In this document: one piece after another, positions 1 to 9,266 of the stretch | Layout of the letters: each line of letters begins with the position of its first letter | Position numbering within the stretch: the first letter of the stretch is position 1 | DNA from: Mesorhizobium sp. WSM3626 | GTDB taxonomy: Bacteria; Pseudomonadota; Alphaproteobacteria; Rhizobiales; Rhizobiaceae | Direction: 5' to 3' | NCBI RefSeq assembly: GCF_000513935.1 | Contig: NZ_AZUY01000029.1 | Location: 321-58,794 of the forward strand | DNA: 58,474 bases | Notes under the pieces: model-generated | What the model saw: the letters and a program-made list of their open reading frames with translations, nothing else | Databases searched by the model: none | Told to the model about the DNA's origin: nothing | Made by a program: the position numbers and the translations under genes

Positions 1-197
1 GCCGCCGTGTTGCCGGCACTGCCGCCGGAGGCCTCGATCGCCGGGCCCATGCGGCTGTAGAGCAATTCGGCGCGGTGGGTGTCGATGAGATTCATCGCGC
101 CCTTGATGATGCCGTTGATCTCGAGGAAGTCCTCCTCGCACTGGGCGATGATGTCGACAATCGCATTGCCGATGCAAAGCACGTCATAATCCGGCAT
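1..197 (-). CDS. Adenosine kinase (PfkB family), N-terminal part, cut by window edge
   Basis: Reading the minus strand gives a protein starting MPDYDVLCIGNAIVDIIAQC and later GGSAGNTAA, the N-terminal pattern of PfkB/ribokinase-type adenosine kinases (the G-G-S-x-x-N segment helps form the sugar site). About 65 residues are visible and the rest lies beyond base 1. I chose the ATG at 197 because GGAG sits six bases upstream; an in-frame ATG at 209 would add four residues. The enzyme phosphorylates adenosine to AMP and so clears the adenosine released when S-adenosylhomocysteine is hydrolysed. It follows metK on the same strand after 72 bases, which suggests co-transcription and a methylation-cycle role. 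Family assignment is fairly sure; exact substrate is not. Confidence 0.75.
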   Translation of the reverse strand, partial: MPDYDVLCIGNAIVDIIAQCEEDFLEINGIIKGAMNLIDTHRAELLYSRMGPAIEASGGSAGNTA

Positions 198-269
198 CAA
201 TGTCTCCATGCCCGCGCGGGTGCCCCTTGTTGCGATGGTCTGCCGCTTGCAGACAACCCGGTAGTGCCC

Positions 270-1466
270 TCAAGCCGCAGTCAGACCTGCCTCCCGCCGC
301 AAGAGCTCGGCTCTGTCGGTCCTCTCCCAGCTGAACTCAGGCTCTTCACGGCCGAAGTGGCCGTAGGTCGCGGTCTTGCGGTATATTGGCCGCAACAGAT
401 CAAGCATCTTGATAATGCCTTTGGGCCTGAGATCGAACAGCTCAACAATGAGGCGCTCGATCCTTTCTTCCTCGATCGTCGCCGTGCCAAACGTGTTGAC
501 GAAAACCGAAACCGGATTGGCCACGCCGATTGCGTAAGCAATCTGCACCTCGCAAACTTCGGCAAGTCCGGCAGCAACGACGTTCTTGGCGACGTACCGG
601 CCCGCATAGGCAGCAGAACGGTCAACCTTGGAGGGATCCTTACCGGAAAAGGCACCACCGCCGTGACGTCCCATCCCACCGTAGGTATCGACGATGATCT
701 TGCGTCCAGTGAGGCCGCAGTCGCCACGTGGTCCACCGACCACGAACCGTCCCGTCGGGTTGACCAGGATTCTGATCCCTGTCGTGTCCAGGTCGGTGGG
801 CAAGACTGGCTTGATGATCTCCTCCATGACGCCTTCCCGCAGGGCTTCCTGTGAGACCTCTTCATCATGTTGGGTCGACAGGACGATGGTATCGAGCGCC
901 ACAGGCCGCAAGCCTTCATAACGCACCGAGACTTGCGATTTCACATCGGGACGCAGCCAGCTGAGCTGTCCTGCTTCGCGAACGTCTGCATGCCTTTTCG
1001 TCAAGTGGTGAGCGAGCTGGATCGGCAAAGGCATCAGTGTATCGGTCTCCCTGCAAGCGTATCCGAACATGAGGCCCTGATCCCCCGCTCCCTGATCGAG
1101 ATCAATTCCTCGTCCTTGGTCGACACCTTGGCTGATGTCAGACGACTGTTCGTTGATAGCCAGAACGACCGCGCAACGCCGACCATCAAACCCGATGGCG
1201 TCGTCATCATATCCAATGTCAAGAATGGTATCACGGGCGACTTGGCTGTAGTCGATCTGCGCATCACTGGTGATCTCGCCAGCCAGCACGACCATCCCTG
1301 TCTTCACCAAAGTCTCACAATTTTTCACCAAGGCCTCACAGGCGACCCGCCCCTTGGGATCCTGACGGAGGATAGCATCGAGAATGGCATCCGAGATGTT
1401 GTCGGCCATCTTATCTGGGTGGCCCGCGCCCACGGATTCGGAGGAGAACACAAATTGTCTTGCCAT
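270..1466 (-). CDS. metK: S-adenosylmethionine synthetase
   Basis: Makes S-adenosylmethionine from methionine and ATP in the cytosol. The 398-residue protein has full family length. Visible family motifs are GHPDK (15-19), GAGDQG (126-131) and the glycine/lysine loop [15 protein letters not shown] (269-283). The N-terminal motif reads [12 protein letters not shown] rather than the usual SESVSEGHPDK, so it is a somewhat divergent copy. Rhizobia normally have a chromosomal metK, so a copy next to nodulation genes is probably an accessory paralogue. It lies upstream of adenosine kinase on the same strand and close to two SAM-dependent methyltransferases and a SET-domain gene, suggesting local SAM supply. 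No nod box or sigma-54 promoter was seen upstream. Confidence 0.93.
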   Translation of the reverse strand: MARQFVFSSESVGAGHPDKMADNISDAILDAILRQDPKGRVACEALVKNCETLVKTGMVVLAGEITSDAQIDYSQVARDTILDIGYDDDAIGFDGRRCAVVLAINEQSSDISQGVDQGRGIDLDQGAGDQGLMFGYACRETDTLMPLPIQLAHHLTKRHADVREAGQLSWLRPDVKSQVSVRYEGLRPVALDTIVLSTQHDEEVSQEALREGVMEEIIKPVLPTDLDTTGIRILVNPTGRFVVGGPRGDCGLTGRKIIVDTYGGMGRHGGGAFSGKDPSKVDRSAAYAGRYVAKNVVAAGLAEVCEVQIAYAIGVANPVSVFVNTFGTATIEEERIERLIVELFDLRPKGIIKMLDLLRPIYRKTATYGHFGREEPEFSWERTDRAELLRREAGLTAA

Positions 1467-1671
1467 GGAGTAGCCTCGCTTCAGGTGTTGGGTCGAACAG
1501 GATTAGTTATGCTGCCTACGGGGCAGTGATGCCGGGCGCGGCGAACGGAGCGCAGAAGTCCGCAACGTCCTTCCGCACTTTGCATAAACATCTGGATCGT
1601 CAGGTTGGCGTGCAGACTGAGCCGATGAAACCGGCAATCTGCCCATTTCTCGCTCACACATGCCATCGACG

Positions 1672-2110
1672 TCACTGCTGGTTCCCTAAGCGGATCCCGC
1701 TTGTGGCCGCTGACTCCAACGGGTCGGCAGGCACCATATTGAAGTTCGTAATGATGCCTGCCTCGACACAGGCTTTGCCGGATAGCGGCCAATCCTGAGG
1801 GTAAAGGATCAGCATGTGATTGTCAGTCCCGCCGGTGACCAGCTGGTAGCCGCGGCCCAGAAGCGCGTGCGCCAGAGCCTTGGCATTCTGCACGATCTGC
1901 TGACCATAGGTACCGAATGGCGGGTTCGCGGCTTCGTGCAAAGCGACAGCCGGCGCGGCGATGGTATTCACGTAGGGCCCCGCTGAGGAAGACCGCGCGA
2001 TCTATACGTTTGGCGAGATGTGTTTCGGATCGTAGAGCGCCTGATAGCGATCTTCATTCCGCGACAGAATGAAGCCACTACTTGGACCTCGAGCCATCTC
2101 TCCGACAGAG
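1672..2110 (-). pseudogene. glyA: Decayed serine hydroxymethyltransferase-like gene (glyA relic)
   Basis: A 99-codon open stretch (1672-1971) matches the C-terminal half of GlyA: NTIAAPAVALHEA corresponds to the HVIAAKAVAFGEA region, and GGTDNHMLIL and TSGIRLG are hallmark SHMT segments. Upstream, in other frames, GPSSGFILSRNED resembles the region after the PLP lysine. Frameshifts and stops separate the pieces, and the C-terminus stops right after TSGIRLG, so the gene is broken at several places. SHMT feeds one-carbon units to methionine synthesis, which fits the neighbouring metK and adenosine kinase. The 5' limit is uncertain. Confidence 0.7.
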
Positions 2111-2339
2111 GCGGACAAACGGTCTTACGCAACATTCGCCCCATCCGTGATGTCAGTCGCTGCCAGGGCGATGCGTTCGTCTCGTGCATAGCGATCCATT
2201 CCTAACTACTGCGTCGATTACATTAAGACACCCACATCCCGGTCGCCAACACACGGCGACCCAGTGTTACCCGTGAAGAGAACCACAGCGCCGCCAGGAA
2301 CTTGGACAATATAAAAACTTCTTGCAGTTAGCTCAGGGA

Positions 2340-3134
2340 TTAGAGAGCGACAGTTGAATCAGTCTTTCGAAAGACCGACACATGACTCCAGGATGAGGTG
2401 TCAACTGGCCGCCGCTCCCAATCGCCCCAACGCTCAACCAGTCCCAAGCCAACGAAACGAGTGAGAAGTTCTAGTTCAGATGGATAAACGTATCTAAGTT
2501 TGGTGGGAAGAGTGCGCACTCCCTCGGGAGTAATCCAAAGGTCTTGCGAAATAAATATCTGGTCATTCCGATCGTGCTTAGTAAATCTAACCAGTGTGCG
2601 GTGTTCGTCTACGTGAAATACTGTTGTACGTTGATCAGCCTGCATTCCTTTCCCTGTAAAATCCGTCGTATTAGGGTAGTTCAAGTGTATAACAAAATGC
2701 CCATCATCTTCCAATGCGTTAGTTACGGACCGTAGACATGACAACTGCCTTTCTACCGACAGTAGATGCGTGAACGAATTGTTGACGCAATAAATTAGGT
2801 CAAACCGCATACCAAAGTCAAAGTTCGCCATATCGCCATGATGAGTTTGTACCAAGTGCGGGTCATTCTTTTGGTCAAGTAACGATAACATGCGAGTGGA
2901 GCTATCGAGACCATGGATCTGCATTCCCGCCTTGCCCAGCGGTAGCGCGATATGTCCATTTCCACATCCGAGTTCTAGCGCTGTACCGCCACCTACAAGT
3001 CCTGCTAAGAATACCACAGCCTTTGTGGTCTCTGCAGTTTTGTTTTGTGCGTCCGCGTATTCGTCATACGCGTCACCCCAATAAAGACCAAAATCTGGGT
3101 ACGTATCATCATTTTCTCGCTGGACATTATTCAT
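2340..3134 (-). CDS. Class I SAM-dependent methyltransferase (paralogue A)
   Basis: A 264-residue protein with the SAM-binding motif I (ALELGCGNGH, about 52-61) and the following acidic GLDSS strand of the Rossmann methyltransferase fold. No membrane segment or signal peptide is evident. I chose the ATG at 3134 because GGAGA lies six bases upstream; an upstream ATG at 3149 adds five residues. It is clearly related to the next gene on the same strand: both end with a YVYxxEL...VGLxLxERWGDWxR block and an H-V/I-S-V-x-R tail. The region is visibly more AT-rich than its neighbours, which suggests separate acquisition. The substrate is unknown; it is not NodS, which is shorter and has different surrounding motifs. 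Confidence 0.8.
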   Translation of the reverse strand: MNNVQRENDDTYPDFGLYWGDAYDEYADAQNKTAETTKAVVFLAGLVGGGTALELGCGNGHIALPLGKAGMQIHGLDSSTRMLSLLDQKNDPHLVQTHHGDMANFDFGMRFDLIYCVNNSFTHLLSVERQLSCLRSVTNALEDDGHFVIHLNYPNTTDFTGKGMQADQRTTVFHVDEHRTLVRFTKHDRNDQIFISQDLWITPEGVRTLPTKLRYVYPSELELLTRFVGLGLVERWGDWERRPVDTSSWSHVSVFRKTDSTVAL

Positions 3135-3438
3135 AATGCATCTCCGCATGGCTATTGTCAGCTAGGTTATCTTGCACTGGCAGTCGTGGAGACTGGAGGC
3201 GTCCTCCCCCGATTCAAGCGTGGCTGCATAGGAGCGGCCTAGATGCGGAACGCCCTTTTGGTTGGTTGCTGAGGTACCAGTCCGAGCCGTTTCTGAGGCC
3301 GCACCCGCCACCCAGCAACGACATTTTTCGGACCGGCTAGCTTTCTGAACTGCGAATAGGGAACAGGAGCAACTACCCGAAATTGAAGCTTGCCTTTTTT
3401 GAATCAGTCATCAAAGATCGGCCCCAAAAAGTCCCGAA

Positions 3439-4176
3439 CTACAGGCCGGTTCGGCGGTAAACCGAGATATGACGTTTGGATTCTTTGGTGAATGCACCTC
3501 TCGTCCAATCTCCCCAACGCTCCGCTAATTCTAGTCCTACGCACTCGGCCATGGTATCGAGCTCCTGATGATAAACGTAACGAACGCAATGTGGTAAACG
3601 CCTGACCTCTGCACCGGAAAACCAGAGGAGGCTTGAAACGAAGGTCTGAGTCAGTGGATCATGGACGCCTGCATTGAGGATCGTATTCTCATGATCCACG
3701 AGCAGAGTACTGGTTTGATGCCCGCTGACGAGCCCATCCAAGGGCGGCACGCCGACATCTATCACCAAAAAACCACCATCATCTAGTGCCTCCACAGCAG
3801 ATCGGAGGCAAGCTATTTGCGCTTCGCGCGTGATGACCAGCGTGAACGTATTCCAAACGCAGTACACAAGGTTGTAGCGTTGCTCTGATCTGAAATTGGC
3901 AATATCCGCCTTCCAAAATTTGATGAGATCGGTGCGCTTGGCGAGAAGTTTCAACATGCTATCCGAATTGTCGATACCTTCGACCCTGACGCCGCGCTCA
4001 TTCAACGGCGCCGCCACCCGTCCGTCACCAACACCAAGTTCGAGAGCACTCCCTCCGCTCGCATATCGTTCAAGAAAGGCGACAGTCTCGGCTGCCTCAT
4101 CCCTCTTGCCTCGCATGATGGCAAATTTTTCGTAGATTGAAGCCCAATCCTCGTTATAGATGAAGTCGTTCGACAT
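3439..4176 (-). CDS. Class I SAM-dependent methyltransferase (paralogue B)
   Basis: A 245-residue protein with motif I (ALELGVGDGR, about 44-53), then GIDNSDSMLKLL for the acidic ribose-binding strand. The start is the ATG at 4176, preceded by AAGGAG with eight-base spacing. It aligns along its whole length with paralogue A, including the C-terminal RYVYHQELDTMAECVGLELA region, so the pair is an old tandem duplication that has diverged. A 300-base spacer separates the two genes, so co-transcription is possible but not assured. The small-molecule target is not recognisable. The context of metK and adenosine kinase supports an active SAM-consuming role. Confidence 0.82.
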   Translation of the reverse strand: MSNDFIYNEDWASIYEKFAIMRGKRDEAAETVAFLERYASGGSALELGVGDGRVAAPLNERGVRVEGIDNSDSMLKLLAKRTDLIKFWKADIANFRSEQRYNLVYCVWNTFTLVITREAQIACLRSAVEALDDGGFLVIDVGVPPLDGLVSGHQTSTLLVDHENTILNAGVHDPLTQTFVSSLLWFSGAEVRRLPHCVRYVYHQELDTMAECVGLELAERWGDWTRGAFTKESKRHISVYRRTGL

Positions 4177-4689
4177 ATTCAAATCTCCTTAACTCTTTTG
4201 ATGTCCTATTTTGTTGCCTTCATAGCGCGATAGATTTCCAAGACGGACGTAAACGCAATTTTTTTGAAACGACAAAGCAAATATACAGAAAGTTTCCATT
4301 TCGGTCCTTTGCGACGTCGCGGTGATCAGGCCCTAATCGAATCTAGTCATCATCGAGTGGCGCTGTTCTGGGGGAACGTCACGATTAGAACCGCAAGAAC
4401 TATGCCCACGCAAAAAACGGTTCCGGTTCAGTAGGTTGGTTTTTCGTGTCTCATTATGTGTGCCCGCTTCCGCGCAGTTTTGTCAGGCTTCCGACAACGG
4501 AAACACTGGGTCGCGAAGGCGCCACACCAAGCAGGAGGGACGACACGGAAAGTCAGGAAAGGCTAGTGGATTCCGGGACAGAAGAGTCTTTTTTGGGATT
4601 CCAGGCTTGCTGGCGCTCGGCATGCGACTCTACGCGATGCGCACTGGTAACCGACAAGACGCCCTCCGGGCATTGCGCCGCTTCAGTCT
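4177..4689. other. Non-coding stretch upstream of the methyltransferases
   Basis: No gene is supported. It contains one TGT-N10-ACA match (4481-4496, TGTCAGGCTTCCGACA) and a sigma-54-like TGGCGCTCGGCATGC at 4611-4625, 114 bases further on in plus orientation. Only transposase relics lie downstream on that strand, so any promoter activity would now be without an intact target. A match of this looseness is expected by chance about once every 4 kb. Confidence 0.3.
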
Positions 4690-4890
4690 GTGCCGGTCGA
4701 CAAGGTCGTGGCTGACACTTCGGCCTCAACTGTCAAACGACAAGGCATTCCGTGCATTCCGTCCTCGATCTGCAGGCGGCCGTCAATCGCTTCATTCCCG
4801 AGCACAATCAGCCATCCCGAACGTACGTCTGAAGAGCCGACCCACACAATCATCACCGCCACCAGGCTGGGTGGCTGTCCCTAAAAATAA
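4690..4890 (+). pseudogene. IS630-family transposase C-terminal relic
   Basis: Translation around 4745-4880 gives HSVLDLQAAVNRFIPEHNQ followed, after one frame change, by RADPHTIITA. This matches the C-terminal block of IS630-type transposases (dLqaaInrFiaeHNq...WraDPd.Ii). The upstream catalytic part is not recognisable and no terminal repeats were seen. It is a dead fragment. Confidence 0.6.
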
Positions 4891-4929
4891 TGGTGTGTTG
4901 AAACGGAGTCCGAGCCATCGGCTCCAAGC

Positions 4930-5660
4930 ATCACAGAGAGGAACAACCGTGGAACACCATGCGGGATCGATGTCTCTCTGGAAGAGCAGCGTGCGCGACG
5001 ATTGCGCGAGGTCAAGATCGCCCCCCAGCCCGAGGCACTGGTCCGCTATTTCGACGACCTGAATTTTCCGTCGGCTGCATTCGGCTCGGGCGGGCCATCG
5101 TCGCAATCGCTGCATGCCGGGCTAGTGGCGCCGGACGCGATGCGGTTTTGCTCCAGACGCGTCAAGACGGTGCTCTCGGCAATGACGTAAAGACATGCAC
5201 GCGGATCCCCAATTGCTAGGATGGGATCGCCCCGGTTCATGCCAATCGAGAGTTGCAAGTATAGGAGCCGAGCCTTTCTTGTCGGACGCAAGCTTCTTCA
5301 AGGCAAGCTTCTCGACGTTGAAATGAGTATCCGTAGGATCTTGCGTGGCTATGGGGCTGAAGGTCGGAGATGTCGGTTGTGGAAAGTTTGAGGGGTGCAT
5401 CGGGGAACTAACAGCTGGGCACTTCACCCTGGAGATGGTCATCGGTGCGATGCTGGCGGCGCGGACGGCGTTGTGGTGCGTGTTTACCAAGCTCCATCGC
5501 GACATGCTGGAGATCACGCGCTGATAAGGTCTGCCGAAGTTTGAGGCGCGCCAGGGCGGCCCTGGCCCGCAAGTTGGGCGTCGTGCTCCGCCGCATGTGG
5601 ATGCGACCGACGTTCACTGGAGCAAGGCCGCCTGGGCGCTGCAGGCCCTCCATCACGACA
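4930..5660 (+). pseudogene. IS110-family transposase, multiply frameshifted
   Basis: Several reading-frame pieces align in order with IS110-type transposases: REVKIAPQPEALVRYFDDL (from about 5005), VKTVLSAMT (near 5165), LVGRKLLQGKLLDVE-like codons (near 5280), GKFEGCIGELTAGHFTLEM and VIGAMLAARTALW (5385-5475), LHRDMLEITR followed by a stop, and ALARKLGVVLRRMW (near 5560). The pieces lie in different frames and the PGVG core is missing, so the element is inactive. Ends were not found. Confidence 0.7.
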
Positions 5661-6041
5661 ACGGCCGGCGACATCGATGTGCCAAAATGGTGGATCAAAG
5701 CCCGCAATCAGAGAGGACGGCAATCTCGTCGCACGGGACAGGTGAATGCCCTGCGCGCCGCGCGTTACGAATACCTCTCCGAGCCGGATCAATGCCAGGA
5801 CGAAGAAAAAGGCGAAACAACCGGCGACTGCGACGGACAAGGCGCGCGTCTGAATACGAGGCGTGGGGTCGGCCGATTAATCGCGCTGGCGGTCGAGACC
5901 TTTGCCCCAGAGATGTCAGACTTCAAGCGCGGCCGGATTTTGCGGTTCACGACCGAGGCCCAAGGGCGAGCACCTTTTCAACATCCTGCTAGGTCAACGC
6001 ATAGCCGGTCGAACAATGCCTTCCGACATCTTCTGTCTGTT
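5661..6041. other. Stretch with no recognisable gene
   Basis: Open frames here (for example 5445-6104 plus) look like random high-GC frames. I found no motif linking them to a known family. It lies between the IS110 relic and the stray nif promoter copy. Confidence 0.4.
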
Positions 6042-6057
6042 TGTCGGGTCCGCCACA
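6042..6057 (+). promoter_or_regulatory. NifA upstream activator site in stray nifH-promoter copy A
   Basis: TGTCGGGTCCGCCACA fits TGT-N10-ACA. It closely resembles the nifH activator site at 52888-52903 (TGTCGGATCCGCGACA), including the preceding TTTG. It lies about 90 bases upstream of a -24/-12-like element, the same spacing as at nifH. Confidence 0.6.
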
Positions 6058-6144
6058 CAATCTTGTTTAGCCATTCGCTTGGCTGCCTCCGGCTAAATAA
6101 CTGAAACGCGAGCAAAATATTCTTCTTCGATCTACCAGCCGGAT

Positions 6145-6160
6145 CGGCACGAATTTTGAA
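6145..6160 (+). promoter_or_regulatory. Sigma-54 -24/-12-like element, nifH-promoter copy A
   Basis: CGGCACGAATTTTGAA matches the nifH element TGGCACGAGTTTTGAT at 52994-53009 at most positions, with C for T at the first base. As at nifH itself, the -12 part reads TTGA rather than the consensus TTGC. It would transcribe toward the SET-domain gene at 6465. Activity is unproven. Confidence 0.5.
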
Positions 6161-6345
6161 GCCTTCGTTGCGAGGCGGTGAGAGCTGCCTACCGGAGTTG
6201 GTGTCACGGCTAACCCAATCGATGGATGGGACGAAGGAAATCTCAAGTTTGCGTCACATCGCGTTCTACCGGAAGGGACATCGGCAATTGCACCGCCTCC
6301 CAAAAAAACGCTTCGCGCCGCCTTGGAGGAAAAACTCGGCTAATA
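6161..6345 (+). pseudogene. nifH: nifH leader and 5' end fragment (copy A)
   Basis: The stretch CCCAATCGATGGATGGGACG and the following bases align with the nifH leader and first codons at 53062-53165: GTTTGCGTCACATCGCGTTC corresponds to codons for LRQIAF, and CACCGCCTCCCAAAAA to the STTSQN codons. The start codon region is deleted and the frame is lost, so no protein is made. It is a relic of a reiterated nifH promoter/5' segment. Confidence 0.72.
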
Positions 6346-6464
6346 GAACACTGGTAGTGTCCCTGGGTAATCAAATAACAATTCTGGATAATGATGCCGA
6401 ATGGCCATCATTTGTGCTTCTGACACGATATCAAGTATGGCGCTCCCTCGCCTAGCATCACATC

Positions 6465-6998
6465 ATGAAAGCAGTTGCCATGACCACTTCGCACATAGAC
6501 AAAAGCAATTCTATCTTGACAGATGATGTCGGCTGTGCCCGGCGCATCAATGCCCGCAACGTAAGTGTCCTCATCACAGGGGGGGATAGGGGCCGGGGCG
6601 TGTTCGCTGCTCGCGATTTCCTGCCGGGCGAGGTTGTTATCATCGGGCTACTTGACCGCCTGGAAGGCATTCGAACGACAAACTCGATCCAACTGGATTG
6701 GGATGTCCATGCTCTCTTTGAGAAACCGGCTGTCCTGGTGAATCATTCTTGTTGTCCCAATTTAGCAATCGTGTCTAACCGGTTCGGAGCGTACGATTTT
6801 GTCGCCAGTCAGGAGATCTCTTCTGGTGCCGAAGTGACCTGGGACTACGCCGCCTCGGAGTTTGAGTGCATCGGAGTCTCAGTCTGTCTTTGTTCAGCGG
6901 CAAATTGCCGAGGTGCAGCCGGAGGCTTCTCTACATTGCCTCCCGATCATCCGATGCTCGTGTCGGGATTCTATGCGCCATACCTAGCAGGCTGTTGA
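6465..6998 (+). CDS. SET-domain protein (probable lysine methyltransferase)
   Basis: A 177-residue protein with the ordered SET-domain signatures: GRGVFAARDFLPGEVV (43-58), the pseudoknot NHSCCPN (93-99), TWDYA (125-129) and a post-SET-like cysteine cluster CLCSAANCRG (141-150). Such proteins transfer methyl groups from SAM to protein lysines; the target is unknown. The terminal codons and stop (GGC TGT TGA) are supplied by the left end of the adjacent insertion element, so the native C-terminus may be slightly altered. There is no strong ribosome-binding site; an internal ATG at 6480 is an alternative start. It lies 300 bases downstream of the stray nifH promoter copy, which could place it under NifA/RpoN control. 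Confidence 0.75.
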   Translation: MKAVAMTTSHIDKSNSILTDDVGCARRINARNVSVLITGGDRGRGVFAARDFLPGEVVIIGLLDRLEGIRTTNSIQLDWDVHALFEKPAVLVNHSCCPNLAIVSNRFGAYDFVASQEISSGAEVTWDYAASEFECIGVSVCLCSAANCRGAAGGFSTLPPDHPMLVSGFYAPYLAGC

Positions 6999-7930
6999 AA
7001 AAGGAGGCACTGCGGGGGCTGGAGCGGGAATTCTCGGCGCTGTATTCGCCGATCGGGCGGCCGTCGATCCCGCCGGAGAAGCTGCTGCGGGCGATGCTGT
7101 TGCAGGCGTTTTACACGATCCGCTCTGAACGGCTTTTGATGGAGCGGCTGGAATACGACCTCCTGTTCCGCTGGTTTGTGGGCATCGGCGTCGACGATGC
7201 GGCCTGGGACCATTCGGTTTTCTCGAAGAACCGCGACCGGCTGCTGGAGGGCGATATCGCGGCGAAGTTCCTGGCGGCCGTGCTGGCGCAACCCAAGGTG
7301 AAGAAGCTTCTGTCCACGGATCACTTTCGGTCGACGGCACGCTGATCGAGGCGTGGGCATCGATGAAGAGCGTGAAGCCGAAGAACGGGTCGGGCGAAGA
7401 CCCGAAGGATGGCTTTGGCGAGCCGCCGTCAGAGGGCGGCGGGCGCAATGCCGAGGCAGACTTCCACGGCCAGAAGCGGTCTAACCAGACGCATGCATCG
7501 ACCACCGATCCGCATGCGAGGCTCTATCGCAAGGGGCAAGGCAAGGAGACGAAGCTGTGCTTCATCGGGCATGGGCTGATGGAGAACCGCCATGGCCTGC
7601 TGGTCGATGCTTGCCTGACGCAAGCCGACGGGCATGCCGAACGGGTGGCGGCGCTGCACATGATCGAACCCTATGCCGACAGGCCGCAGGCAATCACGCT
7701 CGGCGCCGACAAGGCCTATGACGCGCAGGACTTCATCAATGAGCTGCGTTCGATGAAGGTGACGCCGCATGTGGCGCAGAACACCAGCGGCCGTAGTTCC
7801 GCGATCGACGGCGCACGATGCGGCATAGCGGCTATGCTGTCAGTCAGCGTACTGGCAAGCGCATTGAAGAGGCGTTCGGATGGATCAAGATGGTCGCCGG
7901 GCAGGCGAAGACGAAGTTGCGTGGCGCGAC
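6990..7930 (+). mobile_element. Defective IS5-type insertion sequence
   Basis: It begins with GGCTGTTGAAAAAG, a typical terminal repeat of this group. The transposase then starts in mid-protein (LRGLEREFSALYSPIGRPS), continues through RSERLLMERLEYDLLFRWFVG, shifts frame near 7330 and resumes with WASMKSVKPK, NAEADFHGQKR and ITLGADKAYDAQDF. It shifts again near 7810 and fades after RKRIEEAFGWIKMVAG. The roughly 40 N-terminal residues and the right end are missing, so the copy cannot move. It abuts and supplies the stop codon of the SET-domain gene. Confidence 0.85.
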
Positions 7931-8139
7931 CGCGTTGTCGACCGCCTCGCCGGGGCGCTGGACAGCTGCTGGCACTGGGCACCTCTTCCCAGCGCGTCGT
8001 GAAGGCTTACGTGGAATCGAACAAGGGCGAGATCATCGATGCTGAGGCCCCATCGCCGAGCAGTGACGCAGCCGAGATGCGGTTTGCCGGGATGAGGAGC
8101 GGAGCAACATCTGACCTCCAGATGATTCTGTAGATGCGC

Positions 8140-8760
8140 GCCTTCTCTGCCTCAAGTATAGGATTGCGCTGCGGCAAGGAGCCGGGCCGTTCAAACTCGA
8201 CCTGCCTCGAGTCCTCGAACACCCGTCGAGCGACCTCTCGATGGCGATGCTCAGACTGGTCGCAGATCTGTTTGCGCGGCCTGCGCCAGTTGAGCAGCGC
8301 ATCAGCGAGTGTGGCGAAGGAGATCGTGGCAATCGCGTCGAGAGGATGTCGCCCGTCGCCTCATCACGATTTCCGGAATCGGAGCATTAGGAGCTACGGC
8401 TGCTGGCGGCCGCTGGCAGCGGACGCCAATTCCAGACGGCCCACGATATGGCCGCATGGCTGGGCCTGGTCTCGCGAGAATACTCGACTGGGTGCAAGCA
8501 GAAGCTCCTCGACATCAGGAAGCGGGCAACCGATACGTCCGCAAGCTCCTGGTTTATGGAGCATGATCATGCTTCCGTCATCTGGTCCGACCGCGATCGT
8601 CTGGGAAGCTGACTTGATGGCGTTGGGTCTCGCATGCATCCGATCGAGGCCGCCGTCGGTATTGCCCGCCAAGATGGCGCGCATTGTCTAGGTTGTCCTG
8701 ACCAAGCCGAGAGCGCGCGTTACTCCGACCAGATAATACCGATTTATCTGGGCCTGCCTT
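8140..8760 (+). pseudogene. Second IS110/IS1111-type transposase relic
   Basis: Frame-shifted pieces read, in order, SSDLSMAMLRLVADLFARP, RRLITISGIGALGATA (8355-8400), HDMAAWLGLVSREYSTG, GNRYVRKLLVYGA and PAKMARIV(stop)VVLTKP (8660-8705). This is the C-terminal two-thirds of an IS110/IS1111 transposase. Stops and shifts make it inactive. It is a different element from the one at 4930-5660. Confidence 0.7.
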
Positions 8761-9266
8761 GTGCAGCCGGTCCTGATGACATCTGAGCGGACCTGAACGC
8801 AGGCTTGCTGCTTGGGCCTGAAAGCTCTTCCATTACGCTCGCCCGAATTGTCGCTGCAGAGGGCCTCAAGGATCCGCTTGTCAGTATATCAGAAAAATTA
8901 ATAGGATGTCACAATAATTTAATCAATTGACGGTTTTTGCGTTTCCTCCCATCGTTCGGCAATGCAACTGAGCGATCAAGCGCATCAGGGAAAACATCAG
9001 ATCTAATCCGAATAGGTGGACGTCCCCTGGCAGTGTCGAGAGTTCATAATAAGAGAACAACTTGTGAAAAGTCGGCACAGACTTGATCGAAGGGTTCAAC
9101 CCAATGCTCAAGGCAAGCACAAGGGGCCGTTTGCTGCACAAGATAGCCGAATCGTTCGTCGGCGACACTTTCCCAAGATCCAGAAGGACCTACCAAATTT
9201 CATCGCACCTTTTGTGGCCGCAAAAGAGAGGTCACCGTTAACGTCTTTACTCAAGGAACTCATCTC
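8761..9266. other. AT-richer stretch without a recognisable gene
   Basis: No coding frame with family motifs was found. The section around 8880-9000 is AT-rich for this window. No nod box or nif promoter was detected. Confidence 0.4.

Noticed and set aside
75..854. Long plus-strand open frame of 259 codons
   Set aside because: It is antisense to metK, whose minus-strand protein has clear family motifs; the plus frame has none.
4481..4625. NifA-type site with a sigma-54-like element 114 bases downstream
   Set aside because: The -24/-12 match is imperfect, only transposase relics lie downstream, and loose TGT-N10-ACA matches are expected by chance about a dozen times in this window. Kept only as a note.
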